Assembly (NCBI GenBank): GCA_021805665.1
Contig: JAJZEV010000105.1
Span: 1 to 43,082, forward strand
Source: Pseudomonadota bacterium
Lineage (GTDB): Bacteria > Pseudomonadota > Alphaproteobacteria > Acetobacterales > Acetobacteraceae
Length of the DNA stretch: 43,082 nt
Direction: 5' to 3'
The translations under genes were made by a program, and so were the position numbers. The notes under the pieces are model-generated. The model was not told the origin of the DNA, made no database searches, and worked only from the letters and a program-made list of their open reading frames with translations. Below are positions 8,311 through 17,422 of the stretch, piece after piece (the first letter of the stretch is position 1; each line of letters starts with the position of its first letter).

Positions 8311-9198
8311 TCAGGCAGCCTTTCCAAAGAGGCCGCGCGGCCTGACCAGCAGAACGATGACCATGACCAGGAACACCACGGTTGCCGAGGCCTGGGGGTA
8401 GAAAACCTTCGTCAGACCCTCGACGACGCCCAAGCCGAAGCCGGTGACGATGGAGCCCATGATCGAACCCATGCCGCCGATCACAACCACCGCGAACACG
8501 GTGTTGATGAAGTTGCTGCCCATGTTCGGGTTCACCGAATAGATCGGCGCGGCCAGGACTCCGGCGAAAGCGGCCAGGGCGACACCGCCGGCATAGGTCA
8601 GGGTAATCAGGCGCGGCACGTTCACGCCGAATGCCTGAACCATCGGGGCGTTTTCGGTCGCGGCCCGCAGGGTGGCGCCCAGCGAGGTTTTTTCGATAAT
8701 CGCCCAGGTGGCGATGCACACTGTCAGCGCGGCCAGCACGACCCAGCCGCGATAGTTCGGCATGTACATGAAGCCGAGGTTGGTGGCGCCCGACAGCATG
8801 TCCGGAATGCGGTAGGGCATGCCCGAACTGCCATAGGCGTTGCGGAACAGGCCTTCGATCACCAACGAGAGGCCGAAGGTCAGCAGCAAGCCATACAGAT
8901 GATCGAGTTTGTACAACCGGCTGATGACGGTCTTTTCCAGAACGATGCCGAAGATGCCCACCAGCAGCGGGGACAAAATCAGGGCGGGGAAATAGCCGAT
9001 CCCGAGATAGTTCAGCAGTATCCAGGACACGAACGCGCCCATCATGAACAGCGCCCCGTGGGCGAAGTTGATGATGTTGAGCATGCCGAAGATGACAGCC
9101 AGCCCGAGCGATAGCATGGCGTAGAATGCGCCGTTGATAAGCCCGAGCAGAAGCTGTCCGAACAACAGCGGGCCGGGAATGCCGAAGATCATGATCAT
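8311..9198 (-). CDS. livH: branched-chain amino acid-type ABC transporter permease LivH
   Basis: 295 aa. GLINGAFYAMLSLGLAVIFGMLNIINFAHGALFMMGAF..., VVIGGMGSIMGSIVTGFGLGVVEGL. Confidence 0.93.
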   Translation of the reverse strand: MIMIFGIPGPLLFGQLLLGLINGAFYAMLSLGLAVIFGMLNIINFAHGALFMMGAFVSWILLNYLGIGYFPALILSPLLVGIFGIVLEKTVISRLYKLDHLYGLLLTFGLSLVIEGLFRNAYGSSGMPYRIPDMLSGATNLGFMYMPNYRGWVVLAALTVCIATWAIIEKTSLGATLRAATENAPMVQAFGVNVPRLITLTYAGGVALAAFAGVLAAPIYSVNPNMGSNFINTVFAVVVIGGMGSIMGSIVTGFGLGVVEGLTKVFYPQASATVVFLVMVIVLLVRPRGLFGKAA

Positions 9199-9234
9199 GG
9201 TTGTTTCCCGGCCGCGCCGTTCCCCTGTTTCGTC

Positions 9235-10464
9235 TTATGCCTTGATGAAGCCGCAATGACCGTCGGCCATCGGGCGGAATGCCTCGTCGCCGGGTGTCGT
9301 GGCCACCAGTTTGTAGTAATCCCACGGTCCCTTGCTCTCTGACGGCTTCTTCACCTCGAACAGATAGGACGTGACCAGGTTACGGCCATCTTCGCGGATT
9401 TTGGAGGTGCCGAAGCAATCGTCCTCGACCGGCATGGCTTTCATGCGGTTGACAGTGGCGACGCCGTCCTTCTTCGCTTCGGCGATACCCATGTCGGCGC
9501 AGGCCTTCAGGTAGTGCAGCGTGGCGGAGTAGCAGCCGGCGTGGTCCATATTCGGGTAGTTCGTCGGGGTTTTCGGCAGAACGCGCTTGGTGAAAGCGCG
9601 CGTGCGCTCATTCATGTCCCAGTAGAAGCTTTCTGTCAGGTTCAGCCCGTGTGCTACGTCCAGGCCCAGGGCGTGTACGTCGCTGATGAACATCAGCAGC
9701 GCCGCGACCTTCATCGAGTTGTTCAGGCCGAACTCGTTGGCCTGCTTGATGCAGTTCACCGTATCGCCGCCGGCATTCGCCAGACCAAGGACCTTGGCGC
9801 CGCTGGCTTGTGCCTGCACCAGGAAGGATGAGAAGTCCGTCGTGCCGGGGAACGGGTATTGTGCCGCGCCCAGAACCTTGCCGCCCGCGGCCTTCACCAG
9901 GGTGGAGGTGTCGCCCTGCAACTGCTTGCCAAACGCATAATCGGCGGTGACGAAGTACCAGGAATCACCGCCGGCCTTCACCATCGCGCCGCCGGTGGAT
10001 TTGGCCAGCATGAACGTGTCGTATGTCCAATGGACGAAATTCGGCGAGCACTGTTCGCCCGTCAACGCCGAACTGGCCGCGCCGGAGTTCAGGAAGACCT
10101 TGTTTTTCTCGCGTACGACCGATTGCAGGGCCAGCGCGACCGAGGATGTCGGCACGTCGAGCAGCATATCGACGCCGTCTCGGTCGAACCACTGGCGGGC
10201 GATGGACACCGCGAGATCCGGCTTGTTCTGGTGGTCGGCGGCGATGACTTCGACATCCATATCCCTGGTGGCGACGCCGAAATCTTCCAGGGCCTGCTTG
10301 GTGCAGACCACCGAGGTCGCGCCGCCGGTGTTGGCGTATGGGCCGGACATGTCGTTCAGCACACCGATCTTGAGCTTCGGCTTCTGGGCACGTGCAGGGC
10401 GAACCAGCGGCAGTGTGGCTGCCACGGCTGCGCTTGTCAGCGCGGAACGGCGAGATAATAGCAT
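9235..10464 (-). CDS. ABC transporter substrate-binding protein, LivK/Leu-Ile-Val-binding family (Tat-like signal)
   Basis: 409 aa. MLLSRRSALTSAAVAATLPLVRPARA leader, then KLKIGVLNDMSGPYANTGGATSV... periplasmic-binding type I. Confidence 0.92.
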   Translation of the reverse strand: MLLSRRSALTSAAVAATLPLVRPARAQKPKLKIGVLNDMSGPYANTGGATSVVCTKQALEDFGVATRDMDVEVIAADHQNKPDLAVSIARQWFDRDGVDMLLDVPTSSVALALQSVVREKNKVFLNSGAASSALTGEQCSPNFVHWTYDTFMLAKSTGGAMVKAGGDSWYFVTADYAFGKQLQGDTSTLVKAAGGKVLGAAQYPFPGTTDFSSFLVQAQASGAKVLGLANAGGDTVNCIKQANEFGLNNSMKVAALLMFISDVHALGLDVAHGLNLTESFYWDMNERTRAFTKRVLPKTPTNYPNMDHAGCYSATLHYLKACADMGIAEAKKDGVATVNRMKAMPVEDDCFGTSKIREDGRNLVTSYLFEVKKPSESKGPWDYYKLVATTPGDEAFRPMADGHCGFIKA

Positions 10465-10548
10465 CTGTTAACCCCTAATAACCTTCTCTTTGAACGGCCG
10501 CCGGTTCGCCGGCAGGCGACGCGCTTATCCTGGATTTTCCCGTATATT

Positions 10549-11244
10549 TTAGACGCCCAGATACTCGTGCAGCTTGTCCATGCTGGTTTCGAGGAGGTGG
10601 TTTGGAATCATGTCCACGATTTTGCCGTGTTCCATGACGTAGTGGCGGTCCGCGACCGTGGCGGCAAAGCGGAAGTTTTGTTCCACCAGCAGCACTGTGA
10701 AACCGCGATTCTTGATTTCCCGGATCGTGCGGCCGATTTGCTGGACGATGACGGGTGCGAGGCCTTCGGTCGGTTCGTCCAGCAGCAGCATCTTCGCGCC
10801 GGTCCGCAGGATTCGGCCGATGGCCAGCATCTGTTGCTCCCCGCCGGACAGCTTGGTTCCGTGCGCGGTCTTGGCGCGTTCGCGCAGGTTGGGAAACAGG
10901 GTGTAGATTTCCTCCACGGTCAGTCCGCCGGGGGCGACGATCGGGGGCAGCATCAGGTTTTCGGTGACTGACAGGGATCCGAAGATACCGCGTTCCTCGG
11001 GGCAGATGGCGATGCCGGCCCGGGCGATCTGGTTCGGCATCAGGCCGACCATTTCGTTGCCGCGGAATTTCACGCTGCCTTCGCGGCGCGGCACCAGGCC
11101 CATGATGGACTTCATGGTCGTGGTCTTGCCGGCACCGTTACGACCGAGCAATGTAACGACTTCGCCTTCGCGGACCTCGAAATCGACGCCGTGGAGAATG
11201 TGGCTTTCGCCGTACCAGGCGTTCAGGCCTTTGACCTCAAGCAT
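10549..11244 (-). CDS. livF: ABC transporter ATP-binding protein LivF
   Basis: 231 aa. Walker A GRNGAGKTT, signature LSGGEQQMLAIGR, Walker B MLLLDEPTEGLAP. Confidence 0.95.
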   Translation of the reverse strand: MLEVKGLNAWYGESHILHGVDFEVREGEVVTLLGRNGAGKTTTMKSIMGLVPRREGSVKFRGNEMVGLMPNQIARAGIAICPEERGIFGSLSVTENLMLPPIVAPGGLTVEEIYTLFPNLRERAKTAHGTKLSGGEQQMLAIGRILRTGAKMLLLDEPTEGLAPVIVQQIGRTIREIKNRGFTVLLVEQNFRFAATVADRHYVMEHGKIVDMIPNHLLETSMDKLHEYLGV

Positions 11245-11989
11245 CGGCGGTCCCCAGGTAGGCTGCGATCACTTCGGGGTTTTTCGATACCGTTTCATAA
11301 GAACCCTCGGCGAGAACCTTGCCGCGGGTCAGCACGGTGATTTTGTCGCAAAGGCCTTCGACCACGGACAGGTTGTGCTCCACCATCAATATAGTACGGC
11401 CCTGGCGGATACGGGCGATCAGTTCGACGATGCGGTCAACGTCGCCATGCGCCATACCGGCGGTGGGTTCGTCCAGCAGCATCATTTCCGGATCGAGTGC
11501 CAGTGTGGTGGCGATTTCGAGCGCGCGTTTCAGCCCATAGGACAGATCGGCGACGACAGAGTCGGTGTAGGACGACAGGCCGACATCGAACAGCAGTTGG
11601 TGCGCCCGGTCGTCATAGACCTTGAGCACGCTTTCCGAGCGCCAGAAGTCGAAGCTGGCGCCGCGGGCGCGTTGTAGGGCGAGGCGCACGTTTTCCAGTG
11701 CGGTCAGATGCGGGAAGACCGCCGAGATCTGAAAGCTGCGGATAAGCCCCAGCCGCGCGACCATCGCGGGTTTCATCCCGGTGATGTCGCGGCCCTTGAA
11801 TTTGATCTTGCCGCGTGTGGGCGGCAGGAAGGAGGTCAGCAGGTTGAAGCATGTCGTCTTGCCGGCGCCGTTGGGGCCGATCAGGGCGTGGATATTGCCT
11901 GTTTCCACGCGCAGATCGACGCCATCGACGGCCACGAAGCCGCTGAATTCACGCGTTAGACCTTCTGTCTCCAGGATGGTGTCTGTCAC
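11237..11989 (-). CDS. livG: ABC transporter ATP-binding protein LivG (GTG start at 11989)
   Basis: VTDTILETEGLTREFSGFVAVDGVDLRVETGNIHALIGPNGAGKTTCFNLLTSF...MMLLDEPTAGM. The upstream part of the 366-aa ORF does not look like LivG sequence. Confidence 0.9.
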   Translation of the reverse strand: MTDTILETEGLTREFSGFVAVDGVDLRVETGNIHALIGPNGAGKTTCFNLLTSFLPPTRGKIKFKGRDITGMKPAMVARLGLIRSFQISAVFPHLTALENVRLALQRARGASFDFWRSESVLKVYDDRAHQLLFDVGLSSYTDSVVADLSYGLKRALEIATTLALDPEMMLLDEPTAGMAHGDVDRIVELIARIRQGRTILMVEHNLSVVEGLCDKITVLTRGKVLAEGSYETVSKNPEVIAAYLGTADA

Positions 11990-12241
11990 CCCCGGACGTC
12001 TCCTTCGTTGGAATTGGTTCCAGTATGCGGGGCGTTTTGCATAGTCCGACGCGCCGCGCAAGGCGCTCCGAGCATCTGAAATGCGGATACGACACGATTT
12101 AGGGGCGGGCGGCGGCTGTCGTTGGGTGCCGATGCGGGATGGCTGGTACGTCGATGGCGGGATTTGCGGGCCGCGTGCATGGACGCATGAGCTGAACCAT
12201 CTCCGGCTTCGCGGCGAAGGCGGCCGGCGCGCATCACGTGT

Positions 12242-12275
12242 CCGGGAGCCCGGTGGACGAAGGGTCCCGGTTTTT
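12242..12275 (+). terminator. candidate rho-independent terminator (or attenuator) in the divergent intergenic region
   Basis: CCGGGAgCC...GGgTCCCGG stem (6 bp + mismatch + 2 bp) followed by TTTTT at 12271-12275. Confidence 0.45.
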
Positions 12276-12536
12276 GTGACGTAATCGTTACAATTAACAG
12301 CAATAAATTTGATAGCAAAAAATGTCGGAAATCGCATCGAACAATTTTATAACTGCCCTAAATATAGTGCATTATGGATCATAGCTGACAATATATGTTA
12401 CCGTCTTGAGGATATTCGTTGCGAAATAAACTCTTCTAAAAATAAGTATTGCGAGTGCCAAAACGTCCGGGCCAGACAGTCACTTATGCGTGATCGAACG
12501 GCGGCCCGTCCGGTGCCGTTCTTACAGGAGGTCCCG

Positions 12537-12839
12537 GTGCAATTACCCCGCGTTTCCGTCAGAGTGCCAACAGGCTTTTCATTCGATGTCCCGGATTTGC
12601 TGATGCTTCGGGCCTGGGCGGATTTCCACGAATTGCGTATGGCCATCGATCTGGACGTCTGTGCGGACGGCGAGGAATACGAGGAACTGCTGGGTCTTTA
12701 CGACAAGGATCGGGCGTTTCGGCGCTGGATGATCTGGCGGTCCTGCGAAGGGATCATGGTGCAGCCGGCAATGGGCCGTCGCATGCTGTTCGACTTTATG
12801 GCCGACGCGCTGGAATTGATGATCCCGGCGGGAGAGTAG
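12537..12839 (+). CDS. uncharacterised 100-aa protein
   Basis: Perfect SD AGGAGGT (12526-12532), 4-nt spacer, GTG at 12537. Translation MQLPRVSVRVPTGFSFDVPDLLMLRAWADFHELRMAIDLDVCADGEEYEELLGLYDKDRAFRRWMIWRSCEGIMVQ... No family recognised. Confidence 0.65.
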   Translation: MQLPRVSVRVPTGFSFDVPDLLMLRAWADFHELRMAIDLDVCADGEEYEELLGLYDKDRAFRRWMIWRSCEGIMVQPAMGRRMLFDFMADALELMIPAGE

Positions 12840-12939
12840 GGGCGTCAACTGGCGGCTTGCGGTTCGGCGGCCCCGATGTTTTTCCGGCCGCCTTCAGTCC
12901 GTTCTTGTTTTGTCCGCGCGGGCGGTCTAACCTCCCGGC

Positions 12940-13137
12940 ATGTTCGATCCCTCCCCCGAAGCGGTGCCCGATGAGGAACTCGAAGCCGTGCTGACTGCCG
13001 CGCTGCGGTCGTCGGGCGGTCAGCTCACGCGGCCAGCCGAGTGTTTCATGGCCGCCGCGTCCGCCCGGCATCTGGTGGACAGGCTGGCGCTGGCCGGACT
13101 GCGCGTTGTACGATTCCCCACCCGGCGACTGACATAG
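12940..13137 (+). CDS. small hypothetical protein (65 aa) immediately upstream of the amidohydrolase
   Basis: MFDPSPEAVPDEELEAVLTAALRSSGGQLTRPAECFMAAASARHLVDRLALAGLRVVRFPTRRLT. Ends 9 bp before the next CDS. Confidence 0.5.
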   Translation: MFDPSPEAVPDEELEAVLTAALRSSGGQLTRPAECFMAAASARHLVDRLALAGLRVVRFPTRRLT

Positions 13138-13146
13138 GGGCCGCGG

Positions 13147-14634
13147 ATGGATCGTGTCATCGTTTCAGGCGGCCTGGTTCTGGTCAGCGGGGAAGGCAGC
13201 GCCCGTCTGGCCGATCTGGTGCTGACGGGCGACTGTATCGCGGCGATCGTTCCGCCGGACAGCGCCCGGGGTGACCGCACGATCGATGCCAGCGGCAGGC
13301 TGATTATCCCCGGGCTGATCAATGCACACACCCATGGCCATGGCGGGCTGGGGAAGGGTGTCGGGGATCGCTGGTCGCTGGAACTGCTGCTGAACGCCGG
13401 CCCGTGGGTCAATGGCGGACGCGGGGACGACGATCGCTATCTCTCCACGCTGCTGACCGCGATCGAGATGATCCGCAAGGGCTGCACCGCCTGTTACGAC
13501 CTGTCGGCGATGCTGCCGGTTCCCAGCGTTCAGGCGCTGCACGAGGTCGGCCGGGCATACGCGGATGTGGGGATGCGGGCCGTAGTGTCGCCGATGGTGG
13601 CGGATCGCAGCTTCTATCAGGCGATTCCCGGCCTGCTGGACGCGTTCCCGCCCGAATTGCGTTCGCTGGCCGAGGCGATGCGGTCTGCTCCGGCGGAAGC
13701 GACATTGGCCCCGATTCGCGAGGCCGCCAGGTCTTGGCCGTTTCCCACCGACCAGATCCGGCTTGGCATCGCGCCGACGATCCCGCTGCATTGTTCGGAT
13801 GCGTTCCTGACCGGGTGCCGCGATCTGGCCGACGCGTATGGACTGGCGGTGCAGACCCATCTGGCGGAGTCGCCCGTGCAGCGGGCCGGTGCGCTTCAAC
13901 ACTATGGTATGCCTCTGACCGAACATCTGGACCGGATCGGACTGCTGGGGCCGCGCTTCAGCGGCGCCCACGCCATCTGGATCGACGATGCGGAGATCGA
14001 GCTGATCGCCCGCCACGGCGGGGCACTGGCGCATAACCCCGGATCGAATCTGCGTCTGGGAAACGGCATCGCCGATATGCGGCGGGCCATTGCCGGCGGG
14101 ATTCGCGTGGGGGTCGGGACCGATGGGTCCTCGTCGTCCGACAACCAGAACATGTTCGAGGCGATGCGGCTGTCGGCCTACGTCTCCCGCGTGTTCGACC
14201 GGCCGCTGGAGGACTGGATCGGCGCCCCCGAAGCGTTGCTTCTGGCCACCGAGGGCAGCGCGGCGGTACTGGGAATGGCCGACCTGATCGGCCGGATCGC
14301 GCCGGGCTACAAGGCCGATCTGGTGTTCCTGGACCTGGACCACGTCAACCTGGTGCCGCTGAACAACGCGGTGAACCAGTTGGTGAATACCGAGGACGGG
14401 GCGGCGGTGCGCGACGTGATGATCGGTGGCCGGTTCGTACTGAAGGACGGGGTGTTGCCGGGTCTGGATTGGCCAGGGATCGCCCGTCGCGCCCGGGATG
14501 CCGCCACCCGGCTGTCAGCGGCGAACGCCGAAGCCAGATTGGCTACGGAGCGGCTGGCCCCGGTGGTGAGCCATTTTTGCGTGGGGCTGGGACGCCGCGC
14601 GCACGATTTGCCCCGAAAACTGGCTGTTTGTTAG
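13147..14634 (+). CDS. amidohydrolase superfamily deaminase/chlorohydrolase-like protein (TrzA/AtzA/SAH-deaminase-like)
   Basis: 495 aa. PGLINAHTHGHG, LAVQTHLAES, AHAIWIDDAEIELIARHGGALAHNPGSNLRLGNG, VGVGTDGSSSSDNQNMFEAMR. Confidence 0.88.
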   Translation: MDRVIVSGGLVLVSGEGSARLADLVLTGDCIAAIVPPDSARGDRTIDASGRLIIPGLINAHTHGHGGLGKGVGDRWSLELLLNAGPWVNGGRGDDDRYLSTLLTAIEMIRKGCTACYDLSAMLPVPSVQALHEVGRAYADVGMRAVVSPMVADRSFYQAIPGLLDAFPPELRSLAEAMRSAPAEATLAPIREAARSWPFPTDQIRLGIAPTIPLHCSDAFLTGCRDLADAYGLAVQTHLAESPVQRAGALQHYGMPLTEHLDRIGLLGPRFSGAHAIWIDDAEIELIARHGGALAHNPGSNLRLGNGIADMRRAIAGGIRVGVGTDGSSSSDNQNMFEAMRLSAYVSRVFDRPLEDWIGAPEALLLATEGSAAVLGMADLIGRIAPGYKADLVFLDLDHVNLVPLNNAVNQLVNTEDGAAVRDVMIGGRFVLKDGVLPGLDWPGIARRARDAATRLSAANAEARLATERLAPVVSHFCVGLGRRAHDLPRKLAVC

Positions 14635-14708
14635 CGGAATATTAAGCAATATGGCCCCGGAATGGGGTTTGCGCTAATGTGTGAAATTCAAGATTAGGGA
14701 CTCGGTCG

Positions 14709-15233
14709 ATGGCAGGTTCGGTGAACAAGGTGATCCTGGTGGGCAATCTGGGGAAGGACCCGGAAGTGCGGAACACCCAGGACGGCAGCAAGATAGTCAA
14801 CCTGACCCTGGCGACCAGCGAAACGTGGAACGATCGCGCGTCCGGTGAGAAGAAGGAAAAGACCGAGTGGCATCGGGTGGTGATCTTCAACGATCGCACC
14901 GCCGATGTTGCGGAGCGGTTCCTGAAGAAGGGCGCGAAAATCTACGTCGAAGGCTCTTTGCAGACCCGCAAGTGGACAGACCAGCAGGGGCAGGAACGCT
15001 ATACGACCGAGGTGGTGATCGGGCGCTTCAACGGTCAGCTTACCATGCTGGATACCAGGGCCGGCGGCGGTGAAGGCGGTGGGTCCGAAGGCGGATTTGG
15101 CGGTGGCGGCAGCAGCTACACCCCGCGCGAGCGCGCTCCGGCCGCCGCTCGGCCGGCTGCTCGCGGCGGATCGGGCGGTCCGTCCTGGGACGCGCCGAAG
15201 GGCGGCGACCTGGACGACGAAATCCCGTTCTAG
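14709..15233 (+). CDS. ssb: single-stranded DNA-binding protein
   Basis: 174 aa. [38 protein letters not shown]...EWHRVVIF... Gly-rich linker and terminal DDEIPF. Confidence 0.97.
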   Translation: MAGSVNKVILVGNLGKDPEVRNTQDGSKIVNLTLATSETWNDRASGEKKEKTEWHRVVIFNDRTADVAERFLKKGAKIYVEGSLQTRKWTDQQGQERYTTEVVIGRFNGQLTMLDTRAGGGEGGGSEGGFGGGGSSYTPRERAPAAARPAARGGSGGPSWDAPKGGDLDDEIPF

Positions 15234-15252
15234 CCGACAGCGGGTTCGGCGA

Positions 15253-15289
15253 AGGCGGCTGTTCTCAACCGGGAATGGCCGCTTTTTTT
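15253..15289 (+). terminator. rho-independent terminator downstream of ssb
   Basis: GCGGC (15255-15259) / GCCGC (15278-15282) stem followed by seven T residues. Confidence 0.7.
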
Positions 15290-15393
15290 ATGGGCGAAAT
15301 GCGGTGTTTCGATCGCCGGTTTGATCTGTCTGCTGTTCAACCGGCGAACGGGGCACGAAAATGGGGCCATCGACCTATAATGGGGGACGCCCA

Positions 15394-16422
15394 ATGATCA
15401 TCGACGTTCACGGCCACTACACCACCGCGCCCAAGGCGCTGGAAGCATGGCGCAACCGCCAGATCGCCGGAATCAAGGATCCGTCCGCGATGCCCAAGGT
15501 CAGCGAGCTGAAAATCAGCGACGACGAACTGCGGGAGAGTATCGAAACCAACCAGCTCGCGAAAATGAAGGAACGCGGCAGCGACCTGACCATTTTCAGC
15601 CCGCGTGCCAGCTTCATGGCGCACCATATCGGCGATTTCAACGTATCCTCGACCTGGGCGTCGATCTGCAACGAATTGTGCTATCGCGTCAGTACGCTGT
15701 TTCCGGATCATTTCATCGGCGCGGCGATGCTGCCGCAATCGCCCGGTGTCGATCCGAAAACCTGCATTCCGGAACTGGAGCGTTGCATCAAGGAGTACGG
15801 CTTTGTCGGCATCAATCTGAATCCAGACCCCTCCGGCGGCCACTGGACTTCCCCACCGCTATCGGACCGGTCATGGTACCCGATCTATGAGAAGATGGTC
15901 GAATACGACATCCCAGCGATGGTGCATGTCAGCACAAGCTGCAACGACTGCTTCCACACCACCGGCGCGCATTATCTGAATGCCGACACGACGGCATTCA
16001 TGCAGTGCCTGACGTCGGATTTGTTCAAGGACTTCCCGACGCTGAAATTCCTGATCCCGCACGGCGGCGGCGCGGTGCCGTATCACTGGGGGCGGTTTCG
16101 CGGGCTGGCGCAGGAGATGAAGAAACCCCTGCTGACCGAGTTGCTGCTGAACAACATCTACTTCGATACCTGCGTGTATCATCAGCCCGGGATCGACCTG
16201 CTGACCAAGGTGATCCCGGCCAGGAACATCCTGTTCGCCAGCGAGATGATCGGCGCGGTGCGCGGCATCGACCCCGAAACCGGGTTCTACTATGACGACA
16301 CCAAACGGTACATCGAGGCATCGACCACCCTGTCAGCCGAAGCCAAGGCAGCGGTGTACGAAGGCAATGCCCGACGTGTGTTCCCCCGGCTGGATGCGGC
16401 GTTGAAAGCGAAGGGGAAATAA
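15394..16422 (+). CDS. ligJ: 4-oxalomesaconate hydratase-like amidohydrolase (ACMSD superfamily), LigJ
   Basis: MIIDVHGHYTTAPKALEAWRNRQIAG...GINLNPDPSGGHWTSPPLSDRSWYPIYEKM...HVSTSCNDCFHTTGAHYLNADTTAFMQ...FASEMIGAVRGIDPETGFYYDDTKRYIE. The ORF opens at 15361, but 15394 gives the family N-terminus. Confidence 0.88.
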   Translation: MIIDVHGHYTTAPKALEAWRNRQIAGIKDPSAMPKVSELKISDDELRESIETNQLAKMKERGSDLTIFSPRASFMAHHIGDFNVSSTWASICNELCYRVSTLFPDHFIGAAMLPQSPGVDPKTCIPELERCIKEYGFVGINLNPDPSGGHWTSPPLSDRSWYPIYEKMVEYDIPAMVHVSTSCNDCFHTTGAHYLNADTTAFMQCLTSDLFKDFPTLKFLIPHGGGAVPYHWGRFRGLAQEMKKPLLTELLLNNIYFDTCVYHQPGIDLLTKVIPARNILFASEMIGAVRGIDPETGFYYDDTKRYIEASTTLSAEAKAAVYEGNARRVFPRLDAALKAKGK

Positions 16423-16500
16423 GCCTCGTTATCGCTCGATTTGATGCAGATCATGTCCGCTGCCGGGGGGCGATGGCAACCAGATCTGGAGGTACCGTTC

Positions 16501-17421
16501 ATGGCATTTGAAAAAACTCCCGGCTGGCTGGATTGGTATGCTGGTCCATCGAAGCCTTCATTCCGGGTGCCCGTGGGCGCTGTCGATGCGCATTGCCATG
16601 TATTCGGGCCGGGCGGCGCATTCCCCTTCGCGCCGGAACGAAAATACACGCCCTGCGACGCGTCGAAGCAGCAACTGTACGATCTGCGCGACTATCTCGG
16701 TTTCGCCCGCAACGTGGTCGTGCAGGCAACGTGCCATGGCGCCGATAACCGCGCGATGGTCGATGCACTGCTGCATTCCGGCGGCAAGGCCCGGGGCATT
16801 GCCACCGTGCGGCGGGATGTCGCCGATGCCGATCTGCACGCAATGCATGCGGCTGGCGTGCGCGGCGTACGCTTCAACTTCGTCAAACGGCTGGTCGATT
16901 TCACCCCCAAGGACGAATTGCTGGAAATCGCCGGCCGGATCGCGAAGCTAGGCTGGCATATCGTGATCTATTTCGAATCGGTCGATCTGCCCGAACTATG
17001 GGATTTCTTCACCGCTCTGCCAACCACGGTGGTGGTGGACCACATGGGCCGGCCCGACGTGGCCAAACCGATCGACGGGCCGGAATTCGCGCTGTTCCTG
17101 CAATTCATGGCACAGCACCCGAACGTATGGTCGAAGGTTAGCTGTCCGGAGCGCCTGTCGATTTCTGGCCCGCCGGCGCTGAATGGCGAACAGAACTCCT
17201 ATCGCGATGTCATCCCATTCGCCAGGCGTATCGTCGAGACCTTCCCCGATCGCGTGCTGTGGGGCACCGACTGGCCGCATCCAAATTTGAAGGACCACAT
17301 GCCGGACGACGGGCTGCTGGTCGATTTCATTCCGCACATCGCCACCACGCCGGACCTGCGGCACAAGCTGCTGGTGGACAATCCGATGCGCCTGTACTGG
17401 CCCGACGAAACAGGAGAATAG
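16501..17421 (+). CDS. ligI: 2-pyrone-4,6-dicarboxylate hydrolase (LigI-type amidohydrolase)
   Basis: GAVDAHCHVFGPGGAFPFAPERKYTPCDASKQQLYDLRDYLGFARNVVVQATCHGADNRAMVDAL...VVVDHMGRPDV...VLWGTDWPHPNLKDHMPDDGLLVDFIP. Confidence 0.92.
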   Translation: MAFEKTPGWLDWYAGPSKPSFRVPVGAVDAHCHVFGPGGAFPFAPERKYTPCDASKQQLYDLRDYLGFARNVVVQATCHGADNRAMVDALLHSGGKARGIATVRRDVADADLHAMHAAGVRGVRFNFVKRLVDFTPKDELLEIAGRIAKLGWHIVIYFESVDLPELWDFFTALPTTVVVDHMGRPDVAKPIDGPEFALFLQFMAQHPNVWSKVSCPERLSISGPPALNGEQNSYRDVIPFARRIVETFPDRVLWGTDWPHPNLKDHMPDDGLLVDFIPHIATTPDLRHKLLVDNPMRLYWPDETGE

Positions 17422-17422
17422 C

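Noticed and set aside
12081-12284. 67-aa + strand ORF in the livG upstream region
   Set aside because: No convincing SD, Arg/Gly-rich composition, and its 3' end runs through the terminator-like hairpin. A noncoding explanation is at least as likely.
11990-12337. 116-aa N-terminal extension of the LivG ORF
   Set aside because: Not LivG-like. A GTG start at 11989 gives a normal-length LivG, and the extension covers the divergent promoter region.
12309-12536. 76-aa N-terminal extension of the orphan 100-aa protein
   Set aside because: It lies in the AT-rich noncoding-looking island, and a perfect SD precedes the downstream GTG at 12537.
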